In this document: positions 34,501 through 47,981 of the stretch, piece by piece
How the letters are laid out: every line of letters starts with the position of its first letter
How positions within the stretch are numbered: position 1 is the first letter of the stretch
Assembly (NCBI RefSeq): GCF_029227915.1
Contig: NC_079881.1
Span: 28,869,501-28,933,500, forward strand
Length of the DNA: 64,000 bases
Source: Hydractinia symbiolongicarpus
Lineage: Eukaryota > Cnidaria > Hydrozoa > Anthoathecata > Hydractiniidae
Direction of reading: 5' to 3'
Translations under genes and position numbers: made by a program
Notes under the pieces: generated by a model
Database searches by the model: none
Told to the model about the DNA's origin: nothing
The model's input: only the letters and a program-made list of their open reading frames with translations

Positions 34501-37500
34501 GTATACAAAGAAAGTACCCAGGGAGTAAACTCATTTTCGGAACGATTTTTTAAATTATTTTTTCACCACTAAAACGCATGAGACTTGTAGTCTTCAAACT
34601 TGTTTTCATTTTTGATGAGACGCTGAATAAAAGAAGTTTAATCGCCGGCAAACGAAAACCTGCGATTTCCCCTAAATCCCGGACTCGGCCCGTATAGTCA
34701 AAAGTATACAAAGAAAGTACCCAGGGTGTAAACTCATTTCCCGAACGATTTTTTAAATTATTTCTTCACCACTAAAACGCATAAAACTTGTTGTTTTCAA
34801 AAATGTTTTCATTTTTGATGAGACGCTAAATAAAAGAAGTTTAATCGCTGGCAAACGAAAACCCGCCATTTCCCGTAAATCCCGGGCTTGGCCCGTATAG
34901 TCAAAAGTATACAAAGAAAGTACCCAGGGAGTAAACTCATTACCGGAACGATTTTTTAAATTATTTTTTCACCACTAAAACGCATGAGACTTGTAGTCTT
35001 CAAACTTGTTTTCATTTTTGATGCGACACTGAATAAAAGAAGTTTAATCGCCGGCAAACGAAAACCTGCGATTTCCCCTAAATCCCGGACTCGGCCCGTA
35101 TAGTCGAAAGTATACAAAGAAAGTACCCAGGGTGTAAACTCATTTCCCGAACGATTTTTTAAATTATTTCTTCACCACTAAAACGCATAAAACTTGTTGT
35201 TTTCAAAAATGTTTTCATTTTTGATGAGACGCTAAATAAAAGAAGTTTAATCGCTGGCAAACGAAAACCCGCCATTTCCCGTAAATCCCGGGCTTGGCCC
35301 GTATAGTCAAAAGTATACAAAGAAAGTACCCAGGGAGTAAACTCATTACCGGAACGATTTTTTAAATTATTTTTTCACCACTAAAACGCATGAGACTTGT
35401 AGTCTTCAAACTTGTTTTCATTTTTGATGAGACGCTGAATAAAAGAAGTTTAATCGCCGGCAAACGAAAACCTGCGGTTTCCCCTAAATCCCGGACTCGG
35501 CCCGTATAGTCGAAAGTATACAAAGAAAGTACCCAGGGTGTAAACTCATTTCCCGAACGATTTTTTAAATTATTTCTTCACCACTAAAACGCATAAGACT
35601 TGTAGATTTCAAAAATGTTTTCATTTTTGATGAGACGCTAAATAAAAGAAGTTTAATCGCTGGCAAACGAAAACTCGCGATTTCCCGTAAATCCCGGGCT
35701 TGGCCCGTATAGTCAAAAGTATACAAAGAAAGTACCCAGGGAGTAAACTCATTTTCGGAACGATTTTTTAAATTATTTTTTCACTACTAAAACGCATGAG
35801 ACTTGTAGTTTTCAAATATGTTTTCATTTTTGATGAGACGCTGAATAAAAGAAGTTTAATCCCCGGCAAACGAAATCCTGCGATTTCCCGTAAATCCCGG
35901 ACTCGGCCCGTATAGTCAAAAGTATACAAAGAAAGTACCCAGGGTGTAAACTCATTTTTAGAAGGATTTTTTAAATTATTATTTCACCACTAAAGCCCAT
36001 GAGACATGTAGTTTTTAAAATTGTTTTCATTTTTGATGACACGCTGTATAAAAGAAGTTTAATTGCCGGCAAACGAAAACCCGCGACTTCCCGTAACTCC
36101 CGGACTCGGCCCGTATAGTCAAAAGTATACGAAGAAAGTACCCAGGGAGTAAACTCATTTCCCGAACGATTTTTTAAATTATTTCTTCACCACTAAAACG
36201 CTTAAGACTTGTAGATTTCAAAAATGTTTTCATTTTTGATGAGACGCTAAATAAAAGAAGTTTAATCGCTGGCAAACGAAAACTCGCGATTTCCCGTAAA
36301 TCCCGGGCTTGGCCCGTATAGTCAAAAGTATACAAAGAAAGTACCCAGGGAGTAAACTCATTTTCGGAACGATTTTTTAAATTACTTTTTCACTACTAAA
36401 ACGCATGAGACTTGTAGTTTTCAAATATGTTTTCATTTTTGATGAGACGCTGAATAAAAGAAGTTTAATCGCCGGCAAACGAAATCCTGCGATTTCCCGT
36501 AAATCCCGGACTCGGCCCGTATAGTCAAAAGTATACAAAGAAAGTACCCAGGGTGTAAACTCATTTTTAGAAGGATTTTTTAAATTATTATTTCACCACT
36601 AAAGCCCATGAGACATGTAGTTTTTAAAAATGTTTTCATTTTTGATGACACGCTGTATAAAAGAAGTTTAATTGCCGGCAAACGAAAACCCGCGTCTTCC
36701 CGTAACTCCCGGACTCGGCCCGTATAGTCAAAAGTATACGAAGAAAGTACCCAGGGAGTAAACTCATTTCCCGAACGATTTTTTAAATTATTTCTTCACC
36801 ACTAAAACGCATAAAACTTGTTGTTTTCAAAAATGTTTTCATTTTTGATGAGACGCTAAATAAAGGAAGTTTAATCGCTGGCAAACGAAAACCCGCCATT
36901 TCCCGTAAATTCCGGGCTTGGCCCGTATAGTCAAAAGTATACAAAGAAAGTACCCAGGGAGTAAACTCATTACCGGAACGATTTTTTAAATTATTTTTTC
37001 ACCACTAAAACGCATGAGACTTGTAGTCTTCAAACTTGTTTTCATTTTTGATGAGACGCTGAATAAAAGAAGTTTAATCGCCGGCAAACGAAAACCTGCC
37101 ATTTCCCCTAAATCCCGGACTCGGCCTGTATACTCAAAAGTATACAAAGAAAGTACCCAGGGTGTAAACTGATTTCCCGAACGATTTTTTAAATTATTTC
37201 TTCACCACTAAAACGCATAAGACTTGTAGATTTCAAAAATGTTTTCATTTTTGATGAGACGCTAAATAAAAGAAGTTTAATCGCTGGCAAACGAAAACTC
37301 GCGATTTCCCGTAAATCCCGGGCTTGGCCCGTATAGTCAAAAGTATACAAAGAAAGTACCCAGGGAGTAAACTCATTTTCGGAACGATTTTTTAAATTAT
37401 TTTTTCACTACTAAAACGCATGAGACTTGTAGTCTTCAAACTTGTTTTCATTTTTGATGAGAGGCTGAATAAAAGAAGTTTAATCGCCGGCAAAGGAAAA

Positions 37501-37622
37501 CCTGCGATTTCCCGTAAATCCCGGACTCGGCCCGTATAGTCAAAAGTATACAATGAAAGTACCCAGGGTGTAAACTCATTTCCCGAAGGATTTTTTAAAT
37601 TATTATTTCACCACTAAAGCCC

Positions 37623-37825
37623 ATGAGACATGTAGTTTTTAAAAATGTATTCATTTTTGATGAGACGCTGAATAAAAGAAGTTTAATCGCCGGCAAACGA
37701 AATCCTGCGATTTCCCGTAAATCCCGGACTCGGCCCGTATAGTCAAAAGTATACAAAGAAAGTACCCAGGGTGTAAACTCATTTTTAGAAGGATTTTTTA
37801 AATTATTATTTCACCACTAAAGCCC
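37623..37825. repeat. W/U hybrid monomer
   Basis: Starts with the W markers GAGACATGTAG and AAAATGTATTC and then reads GCTGAATAAAAG, CGAAATCCTGCG and TTTTTAGAAGG, which are U markers. The switch lies between unit positions of about 27 and 49, within or just after the dyad. Confidence 0.75.
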
Positions 37826-38840
37826 ATGAGACATGTAGTTTTTAAAAATGTTTTCATTTTTGATGACACGCTGTATAAAAGAAGTTTAATTGCCGGCAAA
37901 CGAAAACCCGCGACTTCCCGTAACTCCCGGACTCGGCCCGTATAGTCAAAAGTATACGAAGAAAGTACCCAGGGAGTAAACTCATTTCCCGAACGATTTT
38001 TTAAATTATTTCTTCACCACTAAAACGCATAAAACTTGTTGTTTTCAAAAATGTTTTCATTTTTGATGAGACGCTAAATAAAAGAAGTTTAATCGCTGGC
38101 AAACGAAAACCCGCCATTTCCCGTAAATCCCGGGCTTGGCCCGTATAGTCAAAAGTATACAAAGAAAGTACCCAGGGAGTAAACTCATTACCGGAACGAT
38201 TTTTTAAATTATTTTTTCACCACTAAAACGCATGAGACTTGTAGTCTTCAAACTTGTTTTCATTTTTGATGAGACGCTGAATAAAAGAAGTTTAATCGCC
38301 GGCAAACGAAAACCTGCGATTTCCTCTAAATCCCGGACTCGGCCCGTATAGTCAAAAGTATACAAAGAAAGTACCCAGGGTGTAAACTCATTTCCCGAAC
38401 AATTTTTTAAATTATTTCTTCACCACTAAAACGCATAAGACTTGTAGATTTCAAAAATGTTTTCATTTTTGATGAGACGCTAAATAAAAGAAGTTTAATC
38501 GCTGGCAAACGAAAACTCGCGATTTCCCGTAAATCCCGGGCTTGGCCCGTATAGTCAAAAGTATACAAAGAAAGTACCCAGGGAGTAAACTCATTTTCGG
38601 AACGATTTTTTAAATTACTTTTTCACTACTAAAACGCATGAGACTTGTAGTTTTCAAATATGTTTTCATTTTTGATGAGACGCTGAATAAAAGAAGTTTA
38701 ATCGCCAGCAAACGAAATCCTGCGATTTCCCGTAAATCCCGGACTCGGCCCGTATAGTCAAAAGTATACAAAGAAAGTACCCAGGGTGTAAACTCATTTT
38801 TAGAAGGATTTTTTAAATTATTATTTCACCACTAAAGCCC

Positions 38841-39043
38841 ATGAGACATGTAGTTTTTAAAAATGTTTTCATTTTTGATGACACGCTGTATAAAAGAAGT
38901 TTAATTGCCGGCAAACGAAAACCCGCGACTTCCCGTAACTCCCGGACTCGGCCCGTATAGTCAAAAGTATACGAAGAAAGTACCCAGGGAGTAAACTCAT
39001 TACCGGAACGATTTTTTAAATTATTTTTTCACCACTAAAACGC
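38841..39043. repeat. V/S hybrid monomer
   Basis: Reads as V through GTAACTCCCGG and TATACGAAG, then ends with ATTACCGGAACG, which normally ends S and precedes T. V therefore leads directly to T at 39044 and one S unit is skipped. The switch lies between unit positions of about 134 and 160. Confidence 0.75.
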
Positions 39044-39652
39044 ATGAGACTTGTAGTCTTCAAACTTGTTTTCGTTTTTGATGAGACGCTGAATAAAAGA
39101 AGTTTAATCGCCGGCAAACGAAAACCTGCGATTTCCCCTAAATCCCGGACTCGGCCCGTATACTCAAAAGTATACAAAGAAAGTACCCAGGGTGTAAACT
39201 GATTTCCCGAACGATTTTTTAAATTATTTCTTCACCACTAAAACGCATAAGACTTGTAGATTTCAAAAATGTTTTCATTTTTGATGAGACGCTAAATAAA
39301 AGAAGTTTAATCGCTGGCAAACGAAAACTCGCGATTTCCCGTAAATCCCGGGCTTGGCCCGTATAGTCAAAAGTATACAAAGAAAGTACCCAGGGAGTAA
39401 ACTCATTTTCGGAACGATTTTTTAAATTATTTTTTCACTACTAAAACGCATGAGACTTGTAGTCTTCAAACTTGTTTTCATTTTTGATGAGAGGCTGAAT
39501 AAAAGAAGTTTAATCGCCGGCAAAGGAAAACCTGCGATTTCCCGTAAATCCCGGACTCGGCCCGTATAGTCAAAAGTATACAAAGAAAGTACCCAGGGTG
39601 TAAACTCATTTACCGAAGGATTTTTTAAATTATTATTTCACCACTAAAGCCC

Positions 39653-42600
39653 ATGAGACATGTAGTTTTTAAAAATGTATTCATTTTTGATGAGACGCTG
39701 TATAAAAGAAGTTTAATTGCCGGCAAACGAAAACCCGCGACTTCCCGTAAATCCCGGACTCGGCCTGTAAAGTCAAAAGTATACAAAAAAAGTACCCAGG
39801 GAGTAAACTCATTTCCCGAACGATTTTTCAAATTATTATTTCACCACTAAAGCCCATGAGACTTGTAGTTTTTAAAAATGTTTTCATTTTTGATGAGACG
39901 CTGAATAAAAGAAGTTTAACCGCCGGCAAACAAAAACCTGCGACTTCCCGTAACTCCCGGACTCGGCCCGTATAGTCAAAAGTATACGAAGAAAGTACCC
40001 AGGGAGTAAACTCATTTCCCGAACGATTTTTTAAATTATTTCTTCACCACTAAAACGCATAAAACTTGTAGTTTTCAAAAATGTTTTCATTTTTGATGAG
40101 ACGCTAAATAAAAGAAGTTTAATCGCTGGCAAACGAAAACCCGCCATTTCCCGTAAATCCCGGGCTTGGCCCGTATAGTCAAAAGTATACAAAGAAAATA
40201 CCCAGGGAGTAAACTCATTTCCGGAACGATTTTTTAAATTATTTTTTCACCACTAAAACGCATGAGACTTGTAGTCTTCAAACTTGTTTTCATTTTTGAT
40301 GAGACGCTGAGTAAAAGAAGTTTAATCGCCGGCAAAGGAAAACCTGCGATTTCCCGTAAATCCCAGACTCGGCCTGTAAAGTCAAAAGTATACAAAGAAA
40401 GTACCCAGGGTGTAAACTCATTTCCCAAACGATTTTTTAAATTATTATTTCACCACTAAAACGCATGAGACTTGTAGTCTTCAAACTTGTTTTCATTTTT
40501 GATGAGACGCTGAGTAAAAGAAGTTTAATCGCCGGCAAAGGAAAACCTGCGATTTCCCGTAAATCCCAGACTCGGCCTGTAAAGTCAAAAGTATACAAAG
40601 AAAGTACCCAGGGTGGAAACTCATTTCCCAAACGATTTTTTTAATTATTATTTCACCACTAAAACGCATGAGACTTGTAGTTTTCAAAAATATTTTCATT
40701 TTTGATGAGACGCTGAATAAAAAAAGTTTAATCGCCGGCAAACGAAAACCTGCGATTTCCCGTAAATCCCGGACTCGGCCCGTATAGTCAAAAGTATACA
40801 AAGAAAGTACCCAGGGTGTAAACTCATTTCCCGAAGGATTTTTTAAATTATTATTTCACCACTAAAGCCCATGAGACATGTAGTTTTTAAAAATGTATTC
40901 ATTTTTGATGAGACGCTGTATAAAAGAAGTTTAATTGCCGGCAAACGAAAACCCGCGACTTCCCGTAAATCCCGGACTCGGCCTGTAAAGTCAAAAGTAT
41001 ACAAAAAAAGTACCCAGGGAGTAAACTCATTTCCCGAACGATTTTTCAAATTATTATTTCACCACTAAAGCCCATGAGACTTGTAGTTTTTAAAAATGTT
41101 TTCATTTTTGATGAGACGCTGAATAAAAGAAGTTTAACCGCCGGCAAACAAAAACCTGCGACTTCCCGTAACTCCCGGACTCGGCCCGTATAGTCAAAAG
41201 TATACGAAGAAAGTACCCAGGGAGTAAACTCATTTCCCGAACGATTTTTTAAATTATTTCTTCACCACTAAAACGCATAAAACTTGTAGTTTTCAAAAAT
41301 GTTTTCATTTTTGATGAGACGCTAAATAAAAGAAGTTTAATCGCTGGCAAACGAAAACCCGCCATTTCCCGTAAATCCCGGGCTTGGCCCGTATAGTCAA
41401 AAGTATACAAAGAAAATACCCAGGGAGTAAACTCATTTCCGGAACGATTTTTTAAATTATTTTTTCACCACTAAAACGCATGAGACTTGTAGTCTTCAAA
41501 CTTGTTTTCATTTTTGATGAGACGCTGAGTAAAAGAAGTTTAATCGCCGGCAAAGGAAAACCTGCGATTTCCCGTAAATCCCAGACTCGGCCTGTAAAGT
41601 CAAAAGTATACAAAGAAAGTACCCAGGGTGTAAACTCATTTCCCAAACGATTTTTCAAATTATTATTTCACCACTAAAACGCATGAGACTTGTAGTCTTC
41701 AAACTTGTTTTCATTTTTGATGAGACGCTGAATAAAAGAAGTTTAATCGCCGGCAAAGGAAAACCTGCGATTTCCCGTAAATCCCGGACTCGGCCCGTAT
41801 AGTCAAAAGTATACAAAGAAAGTACCCAGGGTGTAAACTCATTTCCCGAAGGATTTTTTAAATTATTATTTTACCACTAAAGCCCATGAGACATGTAGTT
41901 TTTAAAAATGTATTCATTTTTGATGAGACGCTGTATAAAAGAAGTTTAATTGCCGGCAAACGAAAACCCGCGACTTCCCGTAAATCCCGGACTCGGCCTG
42001 TAAAGTCAAAAGTATACAAAAAAAGTACCCAGGGAGTAAACTCATTTCCCGAACGATTTTTCAAATTATTATTTCACCACTAAAGCCCATGAGACTTGTA
42101 GTTTTTAAAAATGTTTTCATTTTTGATGAGACGCTGAATAAAAGAAGTTTAATCGCCGGCAAACAAAAACCCGCGACTTCCCGTAACTCCCGGACTCGGC
42201 CCGTATAGTCAAAAGTATACGAAGAAAGTACCCAGGGAGTAAACTCATTTCCCGAACGATTTTTTAAATTATTTCTTCACCACTAAAACGCATAAAACTT
42301 GTAGTTTTCAAAAATGTTTTCATTTTTGATGAGACGCTAAATAAAAGAAGTTTAATCGCTGGCAAACGAAAACCCGCCATTTCCCGTAAATCCCGGGCTT
42401 GGCCCGTATAGTCAAAAGTATACAAAGAAAACACCCAGGGAGTAAACTCATTTCCGGAACGATTTTTTAAATTATTTTTTCACCACTAAAACGCATGAGA
42501 CTTGTAGTCTTTAAACTTGTTTTCATTTTTGATGAGACGCTGAGTAAAAGAAGTTTAATCGCCGGCAAAGGAAAACCTGCGATTTCCCGTAAATCCCAGA

Positions 42601-43103
42601 CTCGGCCTGTGAAGTCAAAAGTATACAAAGAAAGTACCCAGGGTGTAAACTCATTTCCCAAACGATTTTTTAAATTATTATTTCACCACTAAAACGCATG
42701 AGACTTGTAGTCTTCAAACTTGTTTTCATTTTTGATGAGACGCTGAGTAAAAGAAGTTTAATCGCCGGCAAAGGAAAACCTGCGATTTCCCGTAAATCCC
42801 AGACTCGGCCTGTAAAGTCAAAAGTATACAAAGAAAGTACCCAGGGTGTAAACTCATTTCCCAAACGATTTTTTAAATTATTATTTCACCACTAAAACGC
42901 ATGAGACTTGTAGTTTTCAAAAATATTTTCATTTTTGATGAGACGCTGAATAAAAAAAGTTTAATCGCCGGCAAACAAAAACCTGTGATTTCCCGTAAAT
43001 CCCGGACTCGGCCCGTATAGTCAAAAGTATAAAAAGAAAGTACCCAGGGTGTAAACTCATTTCCCGAACGATTTTTTAAATTATTTCTTCACCACTAAAA
43101 CGC
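39653..43103. repeat. 1218-bp hexamer HOR (W-X-S-T2-T2-Y), about three copies
   Basis: Copies at 39653-40870 (six units), 40871-41885 (five units: one T2 is T-like and Y is missing) and 41886-43103 (six units). W: GAGACATGTAG with AAAATGTATTC and GCTGTATAAAAG. X: GGCAAACAAAAACC and GTAACTCCCGG. T2: GCTGAGTAAAAG with CCCAGACTCGGCC. Y: CAAAAATATTTTC with GAATAAAAAAAG. The W, X, S and T2 offsets are 1218 and then 1015 bp. Confidence 0.86.
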
Positions 43104-45949
43104 ATAAGACTTGTAGTTTTCAAAAATGTTTTCATTTTTGATGAGACGCTAAATAAAAGAAGTTTAATCGCTGGCAAACGAAAACTCGCGATTTCCCGTA
43201 AATCCCGGGCTTGGCCCGTATAGTCAAAAGTATACAAAGAAAGTACCCAGGGAGTAAACTCATTTTCGGAACGATTTTTTAAATTATTTTTTCACCACTA
43301 AAACGCATGAGACTTGTAGTCTTCAAACTTGTTTTCATTTTTGATGAGAGGCTGAATAAAAGAAGTTTAATCGCCGGCAAAGGAAAACCTGCGATTTCCC
43401 GTAAATCCCGGACTCGGCCTGTAAAGTCAAAAGTATACAAAAAAAAATTACCCAGGGAGTAAACTCATTTCCCGAACGATTTTTCAAATTATTATTTTAC
43501 CACTAAAGCCCATGAGACTTGTAGTTTTTAAAAATGTTTTCATTTTTGATGAGACGCTGAATAAAAGAAGTTTAATCGCTGGCAAACGAAAACCCGCGAT
43601 TTCCCGTAAATCCCGAGCTTGGCCCGTATAGTCAAAAGTATACAAAGAAAGTACCCAGGGAGTAAACTCATTTTCGGAACGATTTTTTAAATTACTTTTT
43701 CACTACTAAAACGCATGAGACTTGTAGTTTTCAAATATGTTTTCATTTTTGATGAGACGCTGAATAAAAGAAGTTTAATCGCCGGCAAACGAAATCCTGC
43801 GATTTCCCGTAAATCCCGGACTCGGCCCGTATAGTCAAAAGTATACAAAGAAAGTACCCAGGGTGTAAACTCATTTTTAGAAGGATTTTTTAAATTATTA
43901 TTTCACCACTAAAGCCCATAAGACATGTAGTTTTTAAAAATGTTTTCATTTTTGATGACACGCTGTATAAAAGAAGTTTAATTGCCGGCAAACGAAAACC
44001 CGCGACTTCCCGTAACTCCCGGACTCGGCCCGTATAGTCAAAAGTATACGAAGAAAGTACCCAGGGAGTAAACTCATTTCCCGAACGATTTTTTAAATTA
44101 TTTCTTCACCACTAAAACGCATAAAACTTGTTGTTTTCAAAAATGTTTTCATTTTTGATGAGACGCTAAATAAAAGAAGTTTAATCGCTGGCAAACGAAA
44201 ACCCGCCATTTTCCGTAAATCCCGGGCTTGGCCCGTATAGTCAAAAGTATACAAAGAAAGTACCCAGGGAGTAAACTCATTACCGGAACGATTTTTTAAA
44301 TTATTTTTTCACCACTAAAACGCATGAGACTTGTAGTCTTCAAACTTGTTTTCATTTTTGATGAGACGCTGAATGAAAGAAGTTTAATCGCCGGCAAACG
44401 AAAACCTGCGATTTCCCCTAAATCCCGGACTCGGCCCGTATACTCAAAAGTATACAAACAAAGTACCCAGGGTGTAAACTGATTTCCCGAACGATTTTTT
44501 AAATTATTTCTTCACCACTAAAACGCATAAGACTTGTAGATTTCAAAAATGTTTTCATTTTTGATGAGACGCTAAATAAAAGAAGTTTAATCGCTGGCAA
44601 ACGAAAACTCGCGATTTCCCGTAAATCCCGGGCTTGGCCCGTATAGTCAAAAGTATACAAAGAAAGTACCCAGGGAGTAAACTCATTTTCGGAACGATTT
44701 TTTAAATTATTTTTTCACTACTAAAACGCATGAGACTTGTAGTCTTCAAACTTGTTTTCATTTTTGATGAGAGGCTGAATAAAAGAAGTTTATTCGCCGG
44801 CAAAGGAAAACCTGCGATTTCCCGTAAATCCCGGACTCGGCCTGTAAAGTCAAAAGTATACAAAGAAAGTACCCAGGGTGTAAACTCATTTCCCAAACGA
44901 TTTTTTAAATTATTATTTCACCACTAAAGCGCATGAGACTTGTAGTTTTCAAAAATATTTTCATTTTTGATGAGACGCTAAAAAAAAGAAGTTTAATCGC
45001 TGGCAAACGAAAACTCGCGATTTCCCGTAAATCCCGGGCTTGGCCCGTATAGTCAAAAGTATACAAAGAAAGTACCCAGGGAGTAAACTCATTTTCGGAA
45101 CGATTTTTTAAATTATTTTTTCACCACTAAAACGCATGAGACTTGTAGTCTTCAAACTTGTTTTCATTTTTGATGAGAGGCTGAATAAAAGAAGTTTAAT
45201 CGCCGGCAAAGGAAAACCTGCGATTTCCCGTAAATCCCGGACTCGGCCTGTAAAGTCAAAAGTATACAAAAAAAAATTACCCAGGGAGTAAACTCATTTC
45301 CCGAACGATTTTTCAAATTATTATTTCACCACTAAAGCCCATGAGACTTGTAGTTTTTAAAAATGTTTTCATTTTTGATAAGACGCTGAATAAAAGAAGT
45401 TTAATCGCTGGCAAACGAAAACCCGCGATTTCCCGTAAATCCCGAGCTTGGCCCGTATAGTCAAAAGTATACAAAGAAAGTAACCAGGGAGTAAACTCAT
45501 TTCCGGAACGATTTTTTAAATTATTTTTTCACCACTAAAACGCATGAGACTTGTAGATTTCAAAAATGTTTTCATTTTTGATGAGACGCTAAATAAAAGA
45601 AGTTTAATCGCTGGCAAACGAAAACTCGCGAGTTCCCGTAAATCCCGGGCTTGGCCCGTATAGTCAAAAGTATACAAAGAAAGTACCCAGGGAGTAAACT
45701 CATTTTCGGAACGATTTTTTAAATTATTTTTTCACTACTAAAACGCATGAGACTTGTAGTCTTCAAACTTGTTTTCATTTTTGATGAGAGGCTGAATAAA
45801 AGAAGTTTAATCGCCGGCAAAGGAAAACCTGCGATTTCCCGTAAATCCCGGACTCGGCCCGTATAGTCAAAAGTATACAAAGAAAGTACCCAGGGTGTAA
45901 ACTCATTTCCCGAAGGATTTTTTAAATTATTATTTCACCACTAAAGCCC
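43104..45949. repeat. Mixed S/T/X/U/V transition block
   Basis: Fourteen monomers in the order S-T-X2-U-V-S-T-S-T-(Y/S)-T-X2-S-T. X2 differs from X by GCTGGC, CGCGATTT and CCCGAGCTTGG. The T units at 43307 and 45136 carry a poly(A) insertion (ATACAAAAAAAAATTACC), making them 205 bp. Markers of the 31.5-39.6 kb domain (TCAAATATG, TTTTTAGAAGG, TTGTTGTTTTC) reappear at 43715-44323. Confidence 0.78.
44933..45135. repeat. Y/S hybrid monomer
   Basis: Begins as Y (CAAAAATATTTTC) and continues as S (GCTAAA, CTGGC, CTCGCGATTT, GGCTTGGCCCG). The switch lies between unit positions of about 25 and 48. It reads GCTAAAAAAAAGAAG where S has GCTAAATAAAAG. In the later HOR copies Y and S are separate adjacent units (46762 and 46965). 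Confidence 0.78.
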
Positions 45950-47981
45950 ATGAGACATGTAGTTTTTAAAAATGTATTCATTTTTGATGAGACGCTGTAT
46001 AAAAGAAGTTTAATTGCCGGCAAACGAAAACCCGCGACTTTCCGTAAATCCCGGACTCGGCCTGTAAAGTCAAAAGTATACAATAAAAGTACCCAGGGAG
46101 TAAACTCATTTCCCGAACGATTTTTCAAATTATTATTTCACCACTAAAGCCCATGAGACTTGTAGTTTTTAAAAATGTTTTCATTTTTGATGAGACGCTG
46201 AATAAAAGAAGTTTAATCGCCGGCAAACAAAAACACGCGACTTCCCGTAACTCCCGGACTCGGCCCGTATAGTCAAAAGTATACGAGGAAAGTACCCAGG
46301 GAGTAAACTCATTTCCCGAACGATTTTTTAAATTATTTCTTCACCACTAAAACGCATAAAACTTGTAGTTTTCAAAAATGTTTTCATTTTTGATGAGACG
46401 CTGAGTAAAAGAAGTTTAATCGCCGGCAAAGGAAAACCTGCGATTTCCCGTAAATCCCAGACTCGGCCTGTAAAGTCAAAAGTATACAAAGAAAGTACCC
46501 AGGGTGTAAACTCATTTCCCAAACGATTTTTTAAATTATTATTTCACCACTAAAACGCATGAGACTTGTAGTCTTCAAACTTGTTTTCATTTTTGATGAG
46601 ACGCTGAGTAAAAGAAGTTTAATCGCCGGCAAAGGAAAACCTGCGATTTCCCGTAAATCCCAGACTCGGCCTGTAAAGTCAAAAGTATACAAAGAAAGTA
46701 CCCAGGGTGTAAACTCATTTCCCAAACGATTTTTTAAATTATTATTTCACCACTAAAACGCATGAGACTTGTAGTTTTCAAAAATATTTTCATTTTTGAT
46801 GAGACGCTGAATAAAAAAAGTTTAATCGCCGGCAAACGAAAACCTGCGATTTCCCGTAAATCCCGGACTCGGCCCGTATAGTCAAAAGTATAAAAAGAAA
46901 GTACCCAGGGTGTAAACTCATTTCCCGAACGATTTTTTAAATTATTTCTTCACCACTAAAACGCATAAGACTTGTAGTTTTCAAAAATGTTTTCATTTTT
47001 GATGAGACGCTAAATAAAAGAAGTTTAATCGCTGGCAAACGAAAACTCGCGATTTCCCGTAAATCCCGGGCTTGGCCCGTATAGTCAAAAGTATACAAAG
47101 AAAGTACCCAGGGAGTAAACTCATTTTCGGAACGATTTTTTAAATTATTTTTTCACCACTAAAACGCATGAGACTTGTAGTCTTCAAACTTGTTTTCATT
47201 TTTGATGAGAGGCTGAATAAAAGAAGTTTAATCGCCGGCAAAGGAAAACCTGCGATTTCCCGTAAATCCCGGACTCGGCCTGTAAAGTCAAAAGTATACA
47301 AAAAAAAATTACCCAGGGAGTAAACTCATTTCCCGAACGATTTTTCAAATTATTATTTCACCACTAAAGCCCATGAGACTTGTAGTTTTTAAAAATGTTT
47401 TCATTTTTGATAAGACGCTGAATAAAAGAAGTTTAATCGCTGGCAAACGAAAACCCGCGATTTCCCGTAAATCCCGAGCTTGGCCCGTATAGTCAAAAGT
47501 ATACAAAGAAAGTAACCAGGGAGTAAACTCATTTCCGGAACGATTTTTTAAATTATTTTTTCACCACTAAAACGCATGAGACTTGTAGATTTCAAAAATG
47601 TTTTCATTTTTGATGAGACGCTAAATAAAAGAAGTTTAATCGCTGGCAAACGAAAACTCGCGAGTTCCCGTAAATCCCGGGCTTGGCCCGTATAGTCAAA
47701 AGTATACAAAGAAAGTACCCAGGGAGTAAACTCATTTTCGGAACGATTTTTTAAATTATTTTTTCACTACTAAAACGCATGAGACTTGTAGTCTTCAAAC
47801 TTGTTTTCATTTTTGATGAGAGGCTGAATAAAAGAAGTTTAATCGCCGGCAAAGGAAAACCTGCGATTTCCCGTAAATCCCGGACTCGGCCCGTATAGTC
47901 AAAAGTATACAAAGAAAGTACCCAGGGTGTAAACTCATTTCCCGAAGGATTTTTTAAATTATTATTTCACCACTAAAGCCC
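45950..47981. repeat. Decamer HOR, copy 1 (2032 bp)
   Basis: Ten units: W-X-(S/T2)-T2-Y-S-T-X2-S-T. Private variants repeated at +2032 include GACTTTCCGTAAATC and ATACAATAAAAG in W, ATACGAGGAAAG in X, and AAGTAACCAGGGAG in X2 (45480 and 47512). The length is 10 x 203 + 2, because T has the poly(A) insertion. The shared segment extends left of this unit to about 45.0 kb. Confidence 0.87.
46356..46558. repeat. S/T2 hybrid monomer (also at 48388)
   Basis: Begins ATAAAACTTGTAG with TTTTCAAAAATG (S) and becomes T2 at GCTGAGTAAAAG and CAAAGGAAAACC. The switch lies between unit positions of about 25 and 48. The identical hybrid at 48388 shows that it existed before the 2032-bp duplication. Elsewhere (40059/40262, 50014/50217) S and T2 are separate units. 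Confidence 0.82.

Larger units (their letters stand above)
31533..39652. repeat. S/T/U/V domain: forty monomers of exactly 203 bp
   Basis: Subtypes: S (ATAAGAC or ATAAAAC, GCTAAATAAAAG, GGCTTGGCCCG); T (TCTTCAAACTTG); U (TCAAATATG in most copies, CCTGCGATTT); V (GAGACATGTAG, GCTGTATAAAAG, GTAACTCCCGG, TATACGAAG). They occur as S-T dimers (406 bp, for example 34375-35592) and S-U-V trimers (609 bp, 35593-36201 and 36202-36810). Private pairings such as TTGTTGTTTTC in S with ATTACCGGAACG before T, and TTTTTAGAAGG before V, recur together. These show amplification in multi-monomer units, although I find no single fixed HOR. Confidence 0.83.

Noticed and set aside
40602-40645. Possible 1-bp insertion in CCCAAACGATTTTTTTAATTATT
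   Set aside because: The next anchor lies exactly 203 bp on (40465 to 40668), so this is an A-to-T substitution in the T run and not an indel.
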